Part shown: one piece after another, positions 10,309-20,592 of the stretch
How the letters are laid out: each line of letters opens with the position of its first letter
Numbering within the stretch: the stretch's first letter is position 1
Origin: Leishmania martiniquensis
Taxonomy: Eukaryota; Euglenozoa; Kinetoplastea; Trypanosomatida; Trypanosomatidae
NCBI RefSeq assembly: GCF_017916325.1
Contig: NC_090162.1
Location: 260,501 to 324,500 of the forward strand
Direction: 5' to 3'
Length of the DNA: 64,000 nucleotides
Made by a program: the position numbers and the translations under genes
Notes under the pieces: generated by a model
Database searches by the model: none
Seen by the model: the letters and a program-made list of their open reading frames with translations, nothing else
Told to the model about the DNA's origin: nothing

Positions 10309-13300
10309 ATCGCTTTGACTGCAACGTTGCCACGCCTCGAGGATGGCCTTAGGGTGGTGTTGCTTCAGCAGTGCGAGCCAAGTCGAGCGAAAATGTGGTG
10401 GACGATAGCGGAGACGGGAGGGTATGGCTGGCAGATGAGCTTCAGAAAGGCATTGGAGTGACATCTCTCCTCGGCCCCACGCGCGCCGAGATGCGGCTGC
10501 TTTTCCGCAGACATCTGGCCTGCAGCCTTTCGGGACGCAAGACCACATTGTCAACATGAGCTACTCCGGCAGGAACGCAACCTGAAAATCAGAGGTCAGG
10601 GCCGTGTTGCCTGCGCGCATAGCGGAACCTTTTCTGAGAAGGCTATAAGGAGCTCCGTCTTAGGTGTAGGGCGTGAATGTAATGCGCACTCACGCCATGG
10701 CAATCCATTCGGCGATGAGTGATGATGCCGCTTGAGGAAATGCTTTTTTTTTCTTTCCTTTTTCCTCTTCCACCAGTTTTAGTGCGCTGGCCAGAAGAGG
10801 TGAGTTAAAAAGGGCAGGCATATATAGATGCATGAGGCTGACCGCTCCGCGTGGCGATCAGCGCTTTCCCTCAGCGCTTGCCTTCTCGTTTTTATTCTTC
10901 CCGGCAAAGTCGATCGCGCTCCTTCCCCCTTCTCCCACTTACTCCCCTTCTAACGCCCTCTGTGCTCTCCGTCCCTCCCGCTCTTCCCGTCCCTCTCAAG
11001 TCCCCCTTTTGCCCACAGAAAAAGATGTCCCATTTCGATGTGACGTTTCTTCGATGGGCAGACTTTTTCTTTTTTGGCTGTTGCTGTTGGTTGTCTCTGC
11101 GACTTTTTTTTTCTTTTCGGTGTCCTTTAGTGGGTCGCGATGACGCCCCCTCCTGCAAGGTTTCGATCTCTCTTCGTCTCTTTTTTTTCTTCATCTTTCG
11201 ACTTCCTCTCCTCTTTCCTTCATCCTATCTTTTCGTTCTTCTGTTTTCTTTCCACTGGCAACTCAGATATGCCTGCGCTTCTGCGTGCGTGTCGGTGTGC
11301 GTGCACCGCTGGATGGACTCGCCCTCTTCCCCCTCCCCCTCCCTCCCTCCCTCCTCTCTCCCTCTCAGCGAGTTTCCATGGGTATGCCTCTCTCATCCGT
11401 CTAAGGTTCGATTCTTTCCTCCGGTACATTCATTTGGAAACAGTTTTCTTGTCTTGCGTGTTGCTATGCGTCTGTCTGTCTGTCTGTGTGTAAGTGTGTA
11501 TGTGTGTCTGTTAGCAAACATCAGTGTTGTGCACCTTCTCTCTCCCTTACCCTCCCCGTTGTGGAGCGTCTTTCCCTTCGTGTTCACCTTTGTAACTGTT
11601 CATCTTAATCTTCCCTCACTCTCTGCATTTTTCCGGCTCGTGGAAGGAATGGACTGGATTCGATGTAGAGTCGCCGCCCTCCACCATCGCGCAGCACCAC
11701 AGTTGTCCATGGAAATGGCATCGAGTACCACTACCTCTCTTCGTCCCTACGAGCACAGGTAACTTGTGTTGCCTCTCTCTTCCTCTTTGCTCCCTTTTTA
11801 CCTTCTCCGCAGCCATGCTTCCGCTCTCTTCGCCCGTGCGTTGCACGACGACACGGCAGCCGCGTCACCCCACCCGTTCCCCTGTGCACGGTAGTTGGGG
11901 CTATTTATGCCGCAAGTACATAGCCTTAATAGAGAATCGGCGGCAGAAGAGCTCATGCAGAACGATCTGGCAGAGGTACGGCGGAAGAAATGGCCCGTAT
12001 GACGTTGTGAGACGACGCAGGGGGGACGGAGGTGACGGGTTGCTCGGGGGAAGGGAGGCGGGGGAGGGAAAGAAGGCGATTCGCTCATGTGGCGTTTTTC
12101 TTTTACTTCCTTGTTGCCCTCCTCGTATTCCACGTGGAGGGCTAAAGACGCCGTCGGCGAGACCATGACGAAGGCCAACAGAACGGCCGAACTTTCTTTA
12201 AAAAAGAAAAGAGGGAGTGATGGCGAATGTCTAAGCACAACTGACGACGCCGTCACGTTTCTTCTTCTCTCCAGCTCTTTTTGCCGCACTATCTGCAGTC
12301 TCTCCGCTCTGCCGCACTACGCCTTTGATTTAAATACATCGCTCTCTCTCTCTTCTTCTCTTCGCCATGCTCCCCACGCTAGGGCTCTCCTTCACCGCGC
12401 CGTTTACACGCTCCAGTCGTTTGCTCGCCACCTGAGCAGCGCCTTCGCTGTGCGGGTCCGGCTGGCCCTGCCTTTGCGTGCGCTTCAATCCGGAACTGCG
12501 TGACCGTAAAGCGCCTTAGGCATTGCAGCGAGGCTGAGCAGAGTGAGTGAAGGGGAGTGGGGCAGGTGTGATAGGGCCCTCGGCTCACCCCTTCTTCTGG
12601 CCTTTTTTCTTTTTGTGTAGCCACGACTCGCAGGTGACGAGGTCTCGAGCGGAGCAGTCTGCCGAGGCGGCCGGGGTCTCCACTCACTCACTGGTGGCCG
12701 CTTCCCCCCTCTTTCTCTCTCTTGCAAAGAGAGTCGAGTGGGCGACACACAAATGGATCAGTCGGGGAGGTCATCTCAACTCTGAGACTTTTTCTGCACT
12801 TTTTTTGCTGTTCGTTTTCTCATTTCGCTGGCGGTGGCGCCACACGTGACGGCAAGCGTCTATGCGGAGTGTGTGTGTGGGGGGAGCTCCGTGGCCCAGA
12901 CTAGCCGCGCTGTCAACACCTACGTCCCCCATGCTGCCCTCTCTACCACCGGCGACTGTGCTCTCTGTCTATGCTGGCTCCCCCATTGATGGCACGCGTG
13001 CCAAACAGTCCGGGCGCCTGTAGAGATCAGCGCTCATGATTCGTATTGCAGCGCAGGGCGAACTCTTCTCGCCGCTCACTCTCGGAAGCGGAGCTGCTGA
13101 CAGGCGCCGTCTGCAGCAGTGGTAGCCCTCTCTTTCCTCCCACCCCTTCGAGCACACGTACACGCGCATGCAGAGAGAGAGCAAAGACACATGAACGGCG
13201 TTACGCATGGACTCACTAGAAGGCGCACGCGCCGCGCGCGCGATGCAAGGGCGACGCTGCAGGTGCTGGATACGCATCTCCAGGGAGCGTGCGGACATAC

Positions 13301-13758
13301 CCACCCTCCTCTGCACGGCGACCGCCCCTCCCTCTCGCCATTTCGCCTTCCGCCGAGATCGGACCGCTTTTTTTTTCCTCTTTTCCGAGTTTGGTATGAT
13401 GCGAAGGTCCGCCGCTGCTTCTCTTTCGGCGGCTCGCCTCTCTTCCTTCACACTCCGTCCTCCTTGTTCGCCTGCACTCTCCTCCTCCGCGTATATACGC
13501 GCACGCTCATCCCGCCTCGCGTGTGGCCGCTGTATGCACTGCCACCGCCCGCGTCGCCTGCGGCTTTTCTCCCGAGTCGGGCGGTGCAACGGCTCGGTGC
13601 TACTCCAGTAAGAGATCGAAGAAAAGCTGACTCACGGCTACGGACGTGTCAGACGGAACACACAACACCACGCGCTGCTCCGAACACCGCCCCCCTCCCC
13701 CAACCACACGCACATACACTCACTCCCCTCTTCACAACAGCGGTTCGCAACGTGGGAG
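10309..13758. other. Spacer between the two amino acid transporter genes
   Basis: About 3.4 kb, with no gene seen. It has a T-rich stretch at 10745-10770, strong T/C bias at 10880-11780 and a purine-rich patch near 12190-12225. Pyrimidine tracts before 13388 and 13739 offer acceptors for the next gene. Confidence 0.65.
13739..13740 (+). promoter_or_regulatory. Candidate trans-splice acceptor AG
   Basis: AG ending a C/T-rich stretch (13690-13740), 18 nt before ATG 13759. A stronger T-run acceptor lies at 13388-13389 and would give a longer leader. Confidence 0.4.
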
Positions 13759-15366
13759 ATGCCATCTGACAGAATCCACAGAGCCAAAGATGCGTCGCAT
13801 CACCAGCGCGGCGAGGGCTGTGTAGGCCTACATAATATGCCGGAGGACCCGCCGGAGTACGGAGACGACGGACTGCAGTTCCTCAATGACCACCTTGGCC
13901 AGGAGTGCCCGGCAGATGAGGTGGTGGTGGGGGTTAGCGGCACGAGCAGCAAAACAAAAGAGGCCAAGGGGCTCGAGTCCTCCTCGCCTAGCGATGATCG
14001 AGAACCAGCAGCGGAGGGATACCCGAAGCAGAGGCCTGTCATGGACATCGCGCAGCAGATCATTGAGGCGGATCGGCGCGACCGTGAGGACCGCGTGTGG
14101 CGTCGCCGCCACACGACCAACCCTGTTCTCCGTGCGCTGCAGGTGATCATGCCTTATGGCGGCATCTTGGCCTCAGCCTTTAGCATCGCCAGCTCTACGA
14201 TCGGCGGCGGCATCATCGGGCTTCCTGCGGCCTTTCAGATGAGCGGGACGGGAATGGCTACCATCTACTTGGCTGTCGTGGTGACCATGGCGGTGTACTC
14301 TTTTGTGCTGCTTGCGATTGTGTCGCACAAGACCGGGCTGTACAACTGGGAGATCATTGCGCGTCGCCTAATGGGTCGCGGCTGGGATTACTTCGTCGTC
14401 TTTGTGATGTGGGTGCTCTGCTTCGGCGGCGACGTCTCGTACATCATTGCCCTCAAGAGCATCCTCACCGGCTTTCTGACGAACTCGCCGACTGCTTCGG
14501 GCTATATTAAGTCGGAGTCTGGGTACCGCCTCATCACTTCGATGTTGTGGATCATCGTGATCCTGCCGATGTGTCTGCTGAAGGAGATCAATTCGCTGCG
14601 TATCGTCTCGACCGTGGCCATCCTCTTTGTTGTGTTCTTCACCATCACGTGCATTATTCACTCCGGTCAGAGTCTGCACGAGCGTGGCATGCGGAACGAC
14701 CTTGTGGCCTTCCAATCCGGCAACACGGCGATCAACGGCTTGTCAAGCCTCATGTTCGCCTTCATTGCGCAGGTGAACGCGCCGGAGATTTCCCGTGAGA
14801 TGTATAAGTTCTCCGTGCACCGGGTCTTCTTGGCCGCGCTCCTCGGCATGTCGCTGTGCGCCATCCTCTACTTCCTCACGGGCCTCTTCGGGTATCTCGA
14901 CTTCGGCCCGGAGGTGAGCGACTCCATTCTGGCCATGTACAACCCCATGCAGGACCATCTCATGGCCGTCTCGTACGTTGGCATGCTGCTCAAAATTTGT
15001 GTTGGTTTCGCGCTGCATCTGATCCCGTGCCGCGACTGCGTGTACTACATGATCGGCACCGACGTGTCCCGCGTGCCATGGTGGAAGAACGCCGCCTTGT
15101 GCGCCCTGCAGTCAACGGTGGCCCTCGTTGCCGGCCTTTTCATCCCGCGCATCACCACCGTCTTTGGTCTGCTGGGGGGCTTCTGCGGTGGCTTCGTTGG
15201 CTTCATCTTCCCCTCGCTGTTCATGATGTACTCCGGCGGCTTCTCGATTGCGCGCGTGGGGTGGGGCCACTTCCTGGGCACCTACACGCTGCTGCTCGCT
15301 GGTGTGATTGCTGTGGTATGGGGCACCAGCGCCGCCATTTACGGTGCCACCCTCTCTTCATGGTAG
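13759..15366 (+). CDS. Amino acid transporter, AAAP family (second of tandem pair)
   Basis: The protein has 535 residues. A hydrophilic N-terminus of about 128 residues is followed by about 11 membrane helices. The first helix has SSTIGGGIIGLPAAF, matching the paralogue at 8809; LLKEINSLR, LMFAFIAQVNAPE, GLFGYLDFG and the C-terminal VVWGTSAAIYG motifs also correspond. The two proteins are clearly homologous but well diverged, and the N-termini do not align, so this is an old duplication with probable substrate divergence. An alternative start is the ATG at 13837 (27th codon), before an acidic Pro-rich segment; the first ATG is kept because it lies just after a candidate acceptor. It is presumably an amino acid/H+ symporter of unknown substrate. 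Confidence 0.93.
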   Translation: MPSDRIHRAKDASHHQRGEGCVGLHNMPEDPPEYGDDGLQFLNDHLGQECPADEVVVGVSGTSSKTKEAKGLESSSPSDDREPAAEGYPKQRPVMDIAQQIIEADRRDREDRVWRRRHTTNPVLRALQVIMPYGGILASAFSIASSTIGGGIIGLPAAFQMSGTGMATIYLAVVVTMAVYSFVLLAIVSHKTGLYNWEIIARRLMGRGWDYFVVFVMWVLCFGGDVSYIIALKSILTGFLTNSPTASGYIKSESGYRLITSMLWIIVILPMCLLKEINSLRIVSTVAILFVVFFTITCIIHSGQSLHERGMRNDLVAFQSGNTAINGLSSLMFAFIAQVNAPEISREMYKFSVHRVFLAALLGMSLCAILYFLTGLFGYLDFGPEVSDSILAMYNPMQDHLMAVSYVGMLLKICVGFALHLIPCRDCVYYMIGTDVSRVPWWKNAALCALQSTVALVAGLFIPRITTVFGLLGGFCGGFVGFIFPSLFMMYSGGFSIARVGWGHFLGTYTLLLAGVIAVVWGTSAAIYGATLSSW

Positions 15367-17207
15367 ACGCACGGCGGCGGCGCGATGGCCGAAGAGATCA
15401 GCGAAGTGTTGTCTGCGAAAGGCGCGCCTCTGCACACACGCCGGCAACGGAGAAGCCCTCGCCACCATCACCCACGCACTGAGAGTACAGCACGCAAAGG
15501 ATTAAGTAAATGCCTGCCCCACAGCGCCCTTGCTCATTTCGTCTGACACGCTCTCCTCTCCCTCTCTGCCTCCTCGCAGTTTGGAGCTCCGACTCCGTGA
15601 CGCTGCGCGAGCACCTGCGCGTTCGCCCTTACCTTTCATAGTGTCTTCGACGCCGCCGTGACCGAGCACTCTGGGCTGAAGAGAGGGGGGAGAGCTCGCG
15701 CGTCAGTGAGGGGGATGGCAGAAGAGGGGCGTCAATGCTGGTGTACTTAGCGAGCTGACGGCACAAGCCAATGTCCGGAAGAGCATTGGCAAAGATGCGA
15801 AAGTGGGAGCGTGCATCCCGATCACCGCTGATAGGAGTTGATTTGTGACTCTTTCATTCTCTCTTTCGGCGTTGGTGTTGGATGCAATGGAGCGCACCCT
15901 GTCCGGCCACCCCCCGGCCACCTCTTTTTTTCTTTTTTCCCCTCTTCTGCGCAGAAGGCATTCAGCGCTCGTTTCTTCATGCTCGTCGTATTTTTTTTGT
16001 TTTTTTCTTTAGTTAGCCGTCGTTGTTGCTCATGAAAGCGCTTTACTGCTTTCATAAACAGAGGTGAAGAGCACAGAGGACACAGAGGGTGCAATGGTGC
16101 CCCTCCTCCGAGCCTTGCCGCCTTACACACCAACCCCACCCCCACTCCCACCACTTAAGCCTCTTCGTTATGAAGTCGTTAGTTTCCCTTAGGTGCGCGC
16201 GCTCTCTCCTCCTGAGCGCATTTTCGTTCCTCGCACGCTGGCCTTCTCTTACTCGTTTCAGAAAGCGCGTCGCTCTCATATTTCTTCCATCGCCAGCAAT
16301 CCTTCTCTGCTCGGCGTGCCGCGATAGATGTTGGTGAAACGTCGGCGTGTCCCTCTCCTTTCTTTCTGCTCTTCTCCTTGCCTTGGCGAATGGCTGAGTC
16401 GGCACTAGGGGCCCGAAAGCGCGCCGTTCACGACTGCTGTGTCACCGCATCTTTTTCTTTGTGTCCCGGGGCGCCCCCTCGCGAGTATGCGACGAGGAAG
16501 GAGGCGGCTCTTGTGTGGGTGAGCGTGCAGGTCGAGTCTTCTCCAAATCAGAATTCGCGTCTTTTTGCCTCCCTCCCCCTCTCGTCTCCTTTGGCGGGCG
16601 GCGGTGAGTGTCGGACCTCTGTCTTGTTTTCGCTGTCTCTCTGTCACATGGATCTCCGAGCGGCGCGAGTGGGCAAGGGGGATCGAATAGGCACCTGAAT
16701 GGTTATCTGAGGCCACGCCCGCATACAGCCGCCGCAGAAGGCGAAAACGTCAGTGTGTGCCGATGCCCTCATAAGGACTGCATCCAAAAGAAAACGGTGC
16801 TGCGCGTCACGAAGCAGCATCGAAAAGCAGGTGGAAGCGGCAAGGAGGTGCATCGGTGGCACCTCGATCGCGTGCGCGGGTAACGCACTCGTAGTGGCAC
16901 TGAGGCAGCCCACCGTCCCGCTCTCTCTCTGGGTCATTTTCACTTCTTTACCTCCGATTCTACTCTCTCCCTTCACGCAGCTGTATTGTGTGCAGAGGCG
17001 AGGACACGGGACGCTCTCCTCTTCTGTGCGCCGCATTCCGCATTACGTCATATCACTCCGTCAGCAGCAGTTGCCGCATTCTTTGTGTCTCCCGCCTCCT
17101 CACGCTTTGTCTCTGTGGAGGCGTGCGTATGTGTACACCCAGCCGAGATCGCCTCTGCAGGTTGTGCGTGTGTCTGTGCATGTGAGCGCCAAAGTTGTCG
17201 ATGACAG
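15367..17207. other. Spacer with possible acceptors and upstream ATGs
   Basis: About 1.8 kb without a gene. A small hairpin (8-bp arms 16032-16039 and 16048-16055) lies in it. Acceptor AGs follow C/T tracts at 16979-16980 and 17119-17120. Short upstream ORFs occur at 17129-17185 and 17201-17224. Confidence 0.6.
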
Positions 17208-19970
17208 ATGCAAGTCGCGGCTGAAGAAACCGTCATCACCAGCGGTGAATCGCGTCACGGCTCCGGGCGAATGGTTCATCGCGATGCCTACACGAATGCC
17301 GAAAAGGAGATTTCAGGGGAGGTGTTCTGGGGTAGCGATTCCGGCGATAGTTTCAAAGTCCCCTCGAGCGAGGGCTCGTCTGTGGCTCTGCAGCAGGCCG
17401 CTGCAACCTCGAGTCTCGTCTTTCAGTACTTCTCGCTGCTTGCCTCTTACCACGGCGCCGTGCACGTGCCTCGGTACTGGGCACAACTGTTGCTTCCATC
17501 GCCGGTGGGACCATCTGAAAACGAAAACTCCGACACCGCACGACTCGAGGAGGACTGGGCGGAGGTGATCATTTCCCCCGCGACTGAGATCGACCTCAGC
17601 GCATGCTACGTAGGGCCGACCACGCTCCTGGCCCTCGCTGACCTGCTTCGCGTGCACTGTGTGACGGTGCAGCGGAGCCGCATTCAGCAGCGGTTTGTGT
17701 CAGGGCGGAAAAGCCCTGTTGCGCTCTCTTCCGCGATGGTGCTGTTCCAAAACGGGGGCGTGCTCCGCGCACGTAAGGAAGACGAAGTAATGTGCTCTCT
17801 GCTTCCGCACCTGGAAACGCTGCGCCTCTCACGCCTCTCGATTGATTTCACGTCGCCTTTCGACTCCACGACGTTAAAAGGCGGCAGCGCGGTGCTACGT
17901 CATATGCTGGAGGCGCTGCAAGGCCACCCCTCGATAAGGCTCCTGGACATCTCTGGCAACCCGGTGGCGGCGGCGATGGTGCCGGCGATTTCACGGCTAG
18001 TGCAAACGACGCCAAGTTTGACGACACTCGTGTTGGACGACACGCTGATCTCGGAGAGCGAAAAGGAGATGCTTCGCGCACAGTGCTTGCTGAATGAACT
18101 CCGGCTGCAGCAGGGGACAACGGATAGTGTGGTTGCGGCGGCTTGCGACAGCGCTTCATCGACAGCATCGCCGGACTCTGCGGCTCGAACGATGTGGACG
18201 AGGCAGATGCGGCAGAGGGTGCTCATGGCGGTGGAGCGCGGCATCTCGGATGTGCCGTGGCTTCTTGGAAGGTCTACTGCCTTGATACGCTCCTGTGACG
18301 TGTCCCTCGGCTCGCAGGCAAACATGCCAGCTATTGGTACAAGAGCGAAAGGCTCGCGCGCCGGCCTCGACTCCTGCAGGCTCTCCGAATCGTACTGCAG
18401 CTCTGGGAACACGATTACCGCGACGGACGCAGAGTTGGGCAGGAAGCTGGGGTATGTGAACTACGACTCCACCGCGCAAGGTTGGGCGGCTGCCACAGCT
18501 ACAGTACCCCTGCCGGCAGGCCCGACGTGGAGCGCTGAGTGCGTCGATGTGGTGCGGTGCGCCTTTATGCCTCGATTACTGGCGCAACGCACCGTTCTCG
18601 GAGGGCGGCAAGTGTGGCCCAACGTCCCAGAACCGCTCGAAGTGTTGAAGTTGAACGATCTGACGCCGCCGTCGGCAGCTGCGGTGGCGGCGACTGACCT
18701 CATGCGCTGCCTCCGCCAGGTCGTGCTGCCTGAACCAGAGGCCCCGCCTGGGCTACGCCTTGACTCGGCCGTCGATGGCGCTTTTCTCACCACCTCCGAG
18801 GTGCACTACAGGGCTATCTGCAGAAAGCAGGAGACTCAGTGGGGCTACGTGCTGCAGAAGGTCTCAGAGCATCTCGTCCCGGTGTTTGTGCGCAACGGGG
18901 AAACCCTCTACGCAGAGGGCAGCGAATGCGACAGCATCTACCTTCTGCCCATATCGCTGCAGGAGACGCATACGTACGCCGAGCTCCAAGCAGGCGTGAA
19001 TCCACGGCGCGTGAATCAAGTTTTGCCTGGCCAGTGGGTCGGCGACGCCGAGGTCCTAGACTGTGTGTCCGTCTACGCCCAGTACCAGTCCTCCCCTGCT
19101 GATCACAGCAGTGCCTTGCCCGTCTGTGCAAGGGCTTTTCAGCGCAGCAGCACCGTGCGCATGGTCACCGAGGCGACTGGTGATGTTGTTGTCTGGGCGC
19201 TGCCCTTTTCAGTCGCCTTCTTCTACCTATACGCCCCATCCCAGCTGCTCCACAAGCAGTTTATCCACCGCACCCCGATGAACGCCTTCGCCCACATTCA
19301 TCCGGTGCACCTTGCCTGCGTGCCGGTCCACCAGCACGCGAGGCACAGCTCATCGCAAGCATGGGCAAGGCGGAGTGACGAACCCACCCCGGCTCTTTGC
19401 GGATACGCATACATGTCGCGTCATGTACTTTTACTGGAAGAGGGCGAGTTTCTGCTTCGTCTGCCTACGCGGATCACTCGCGCAGGAGCCTGCAATGACG
19501 GCCGCGCAGCAGTATCGACCGCCGTGGTGATGGAGGACCATCACCTATTGTCGGGTGTGACGGTGCTGACGCAGCCCCTGTTAGACCTGGACGCTGCCCT
19601 GCGAGCCGTCGCCGCGGAAGGGTCGGCTGTCAAGAACGGGGTGAGCGCCACGCAGGCCCGCGGCCCACGGGGAATGGTCGCCCTCGGCAAAGACGCTGCC
19701 CTCAGCCGCTTCCGCGCGCTGAAGACGGCGATCACGGTGACCAGCACTACGGTGGCGCACAACGCAGCCGGTGAGGCCGCGGCGGAGGTGCGAGACGAAG
19801 GGAGTGGCGGAGAGAGCAGCGGGTACGCCGCGGAGCTTCTCCCATACCGCACTGGTAGGCCGGGGGCCCGGTGGCGGTACGCCGCCATGGCGAACGAAGA
19901 GTTCACCGCTCTTTGCCCTGAACTGCGCGTTGCCTTGACTCGGCACTGCTGCGTAGTGCCTGACCTTTGA
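17208..19970 (+). CDS. LRR plus cyclic-nucleotide-binding-fold protein (PKA regulatory subunit-like architecture)
   Basis: The protein has 920 residues. Leucine-rich-repeat-like strands are visible at about 128-145, 201-215, 243-255 (LLDISGN) and 271-283 (LTTLVLDDTLI). A cyclic-nucleotide-binding-like fold starts near 556, with VRNGETLYAEGSECDSIYLLP and PGQWVGDAEVL (near 606), then RSSTVRMV. These match the beta-roll and phosphate-binding cassette positions, but the usual FGE is VGD, so binding of a canonical cyclic nucleotide is doubtful. A second, weaker beta-roll may lie at about 700-830 (MSRHVLLLEEGEFLLRLP). LRR followed by two CNB folds is the known layout of kinetoplastid PKA regulatory subunits, but this protein is longer and I saw no kinase inhibitory motif. 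Start uncertainty: ATG 17201 opens an overlapping 7-codon ORF, and ATG 17271 is the next in-frame start. Confidence 0.85.
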   Translation: MQVAAEETVITSGESRHGSGRMVHRDAYTNAEKEISGEVFWGSDSGDSFKVPSSEGSSVALQQAAATSSLVFQYFSLLASYHGAVHVPRYWAQLLLPSPVGPSENENSDTARLEEDWAEVIISPATEIDLSACYVGPTTLLALADLLRVHCVTVQRSRIQQRFVSGRKSPVALSSAMVLFQNGGVLRARKEDEVMCSLLPHLETLRLSRLSIDFTSPFDSTTLKGGSAVLRHMLEALQGHPSIRLLDISGNPVAAAMVPAISRLVQTTPSLTTLVLDDTLISESEKEMLRAQCLLNELRLQQGTTDSVVAAACDSASSTASPDSAARTMWTRQMRQRVLMAVERGISDVPWLLGRSTALIRSCDVSLGSQANMPAIGTRAKGSRAGLDSCRLSESYCSSGNTITATDAELGRKLGYVNYDSTAQGWAAATATVPLPAGPTWSAECVDVVRCAFMPRLLAQRTVLGGRQVWPNVPEPLEVLKLNDLTPPSAAAVAATDLMRCLRQVVLPEPEAPPGLRLDSAVDGAFLTTSEVHYRAICRKQETQWGYVLQKVSEHLVPVFVRNGETLYAEGSECDSIYLLPISLQETHTYAELQAGVNPRRVNQVLPGQWVGDAEVLDCVSVYAQYQSSPADHSSALPVCARAFQRSSTVRMVTEATGDVVVWALPFSVAFFYLYAPSQLLHKQFIHRTPMNAFAHIHPVHLACVPVHQHARHSSSQAWARRSDEPTPALCGYAYMSRHVLLLEEGEFLLRLPTRITRAGACNDGRAAVSTAVVMEDHHLLSGVTVLTQPLLDLDAALRAVAAEGSAVKNGVSATQARGPRGMVALGKDAALSRFRALKTAITVTSTTVAHNAAGEAAAEVRDEGSGGESSGYAAELLPYRTGRPGARWRYAAMANEEFTALCPELRVALTRHCCVVPDL

Positions 19971-20568
19971 CACGGTCTGACTGTGTGTGCACGAGGCTGC
20001 TGCAGAGCGAGTGAGTCTTGGGACCGGTGCTACTTCCGTTATCATTGACGGTCGCACAGTCTGTGCGTTTCTGTTCACTCGGCCGTGCATCCCTGTACGC
20101 CTCGCCAGAGTATTCTCAGATGTACATTAGCCCTCATCAGTTTTTCGTTGTTGGGGCAAGACGCGTAGGCCCTGTTGCAGACGTTGGAGGCGAAGAGGGT
20201 GAGGGGAAGTGCGGGGAATGGGGAGGTTCACGGCACGTGCGGCGAGGGGCTTAGGTGCATCGCGAGCTCTTTGGATGCTGGCTAAAGGCTGCCGTCTCTC
20301 TCTGTTTCCCTGTCGTCTGTTTTTCCACGTCCAGTGTGCGCTGAGTTTTGCAGAGTGCTGCATCAACTCCCTCTCTCGCCGCGTGCGCGTGTCAGCGCGT
20401 GGGCGCTTCTCCGTCTACCCTTGGTGATACTGCGACGCGAATGAAGCACAACTCCTCGAGCAGCCTCGAGTGCAACCTGCGTGCACTCCGGCCCATAGAG
20501 TCATTTCTTTTGCGCGCCCCCCCTTCCGCTCCCCGCATAGCGCGCCAAGGCGAGCGACACAGAGCGCG

Positions 20569-20592
20569 AACATGTCGGCACCTCGACATGTT
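20569..20592 (+). repeat. 9-bp perfect hairpin, 6-nt loop
   Basis: AACATGTCG (20569-20577) pairs exactly with CGACATGTT (20584-20592). It lies about 600 nt past the stop of the LRR/CNB gene, so it would be in its 3' UTR. Confidence 0.6.

Noticed and set aside
9832..10557. - strand frame opposite the first amino acid transporter
   Set aside because: Antisense shadow of a GC3-rich coding sequence.
11403..11412. GGTTCGATTC resembling a tRNA B box
   Set aside because: No matching A box or cloverleaf arms in the T/C-rich flanks.
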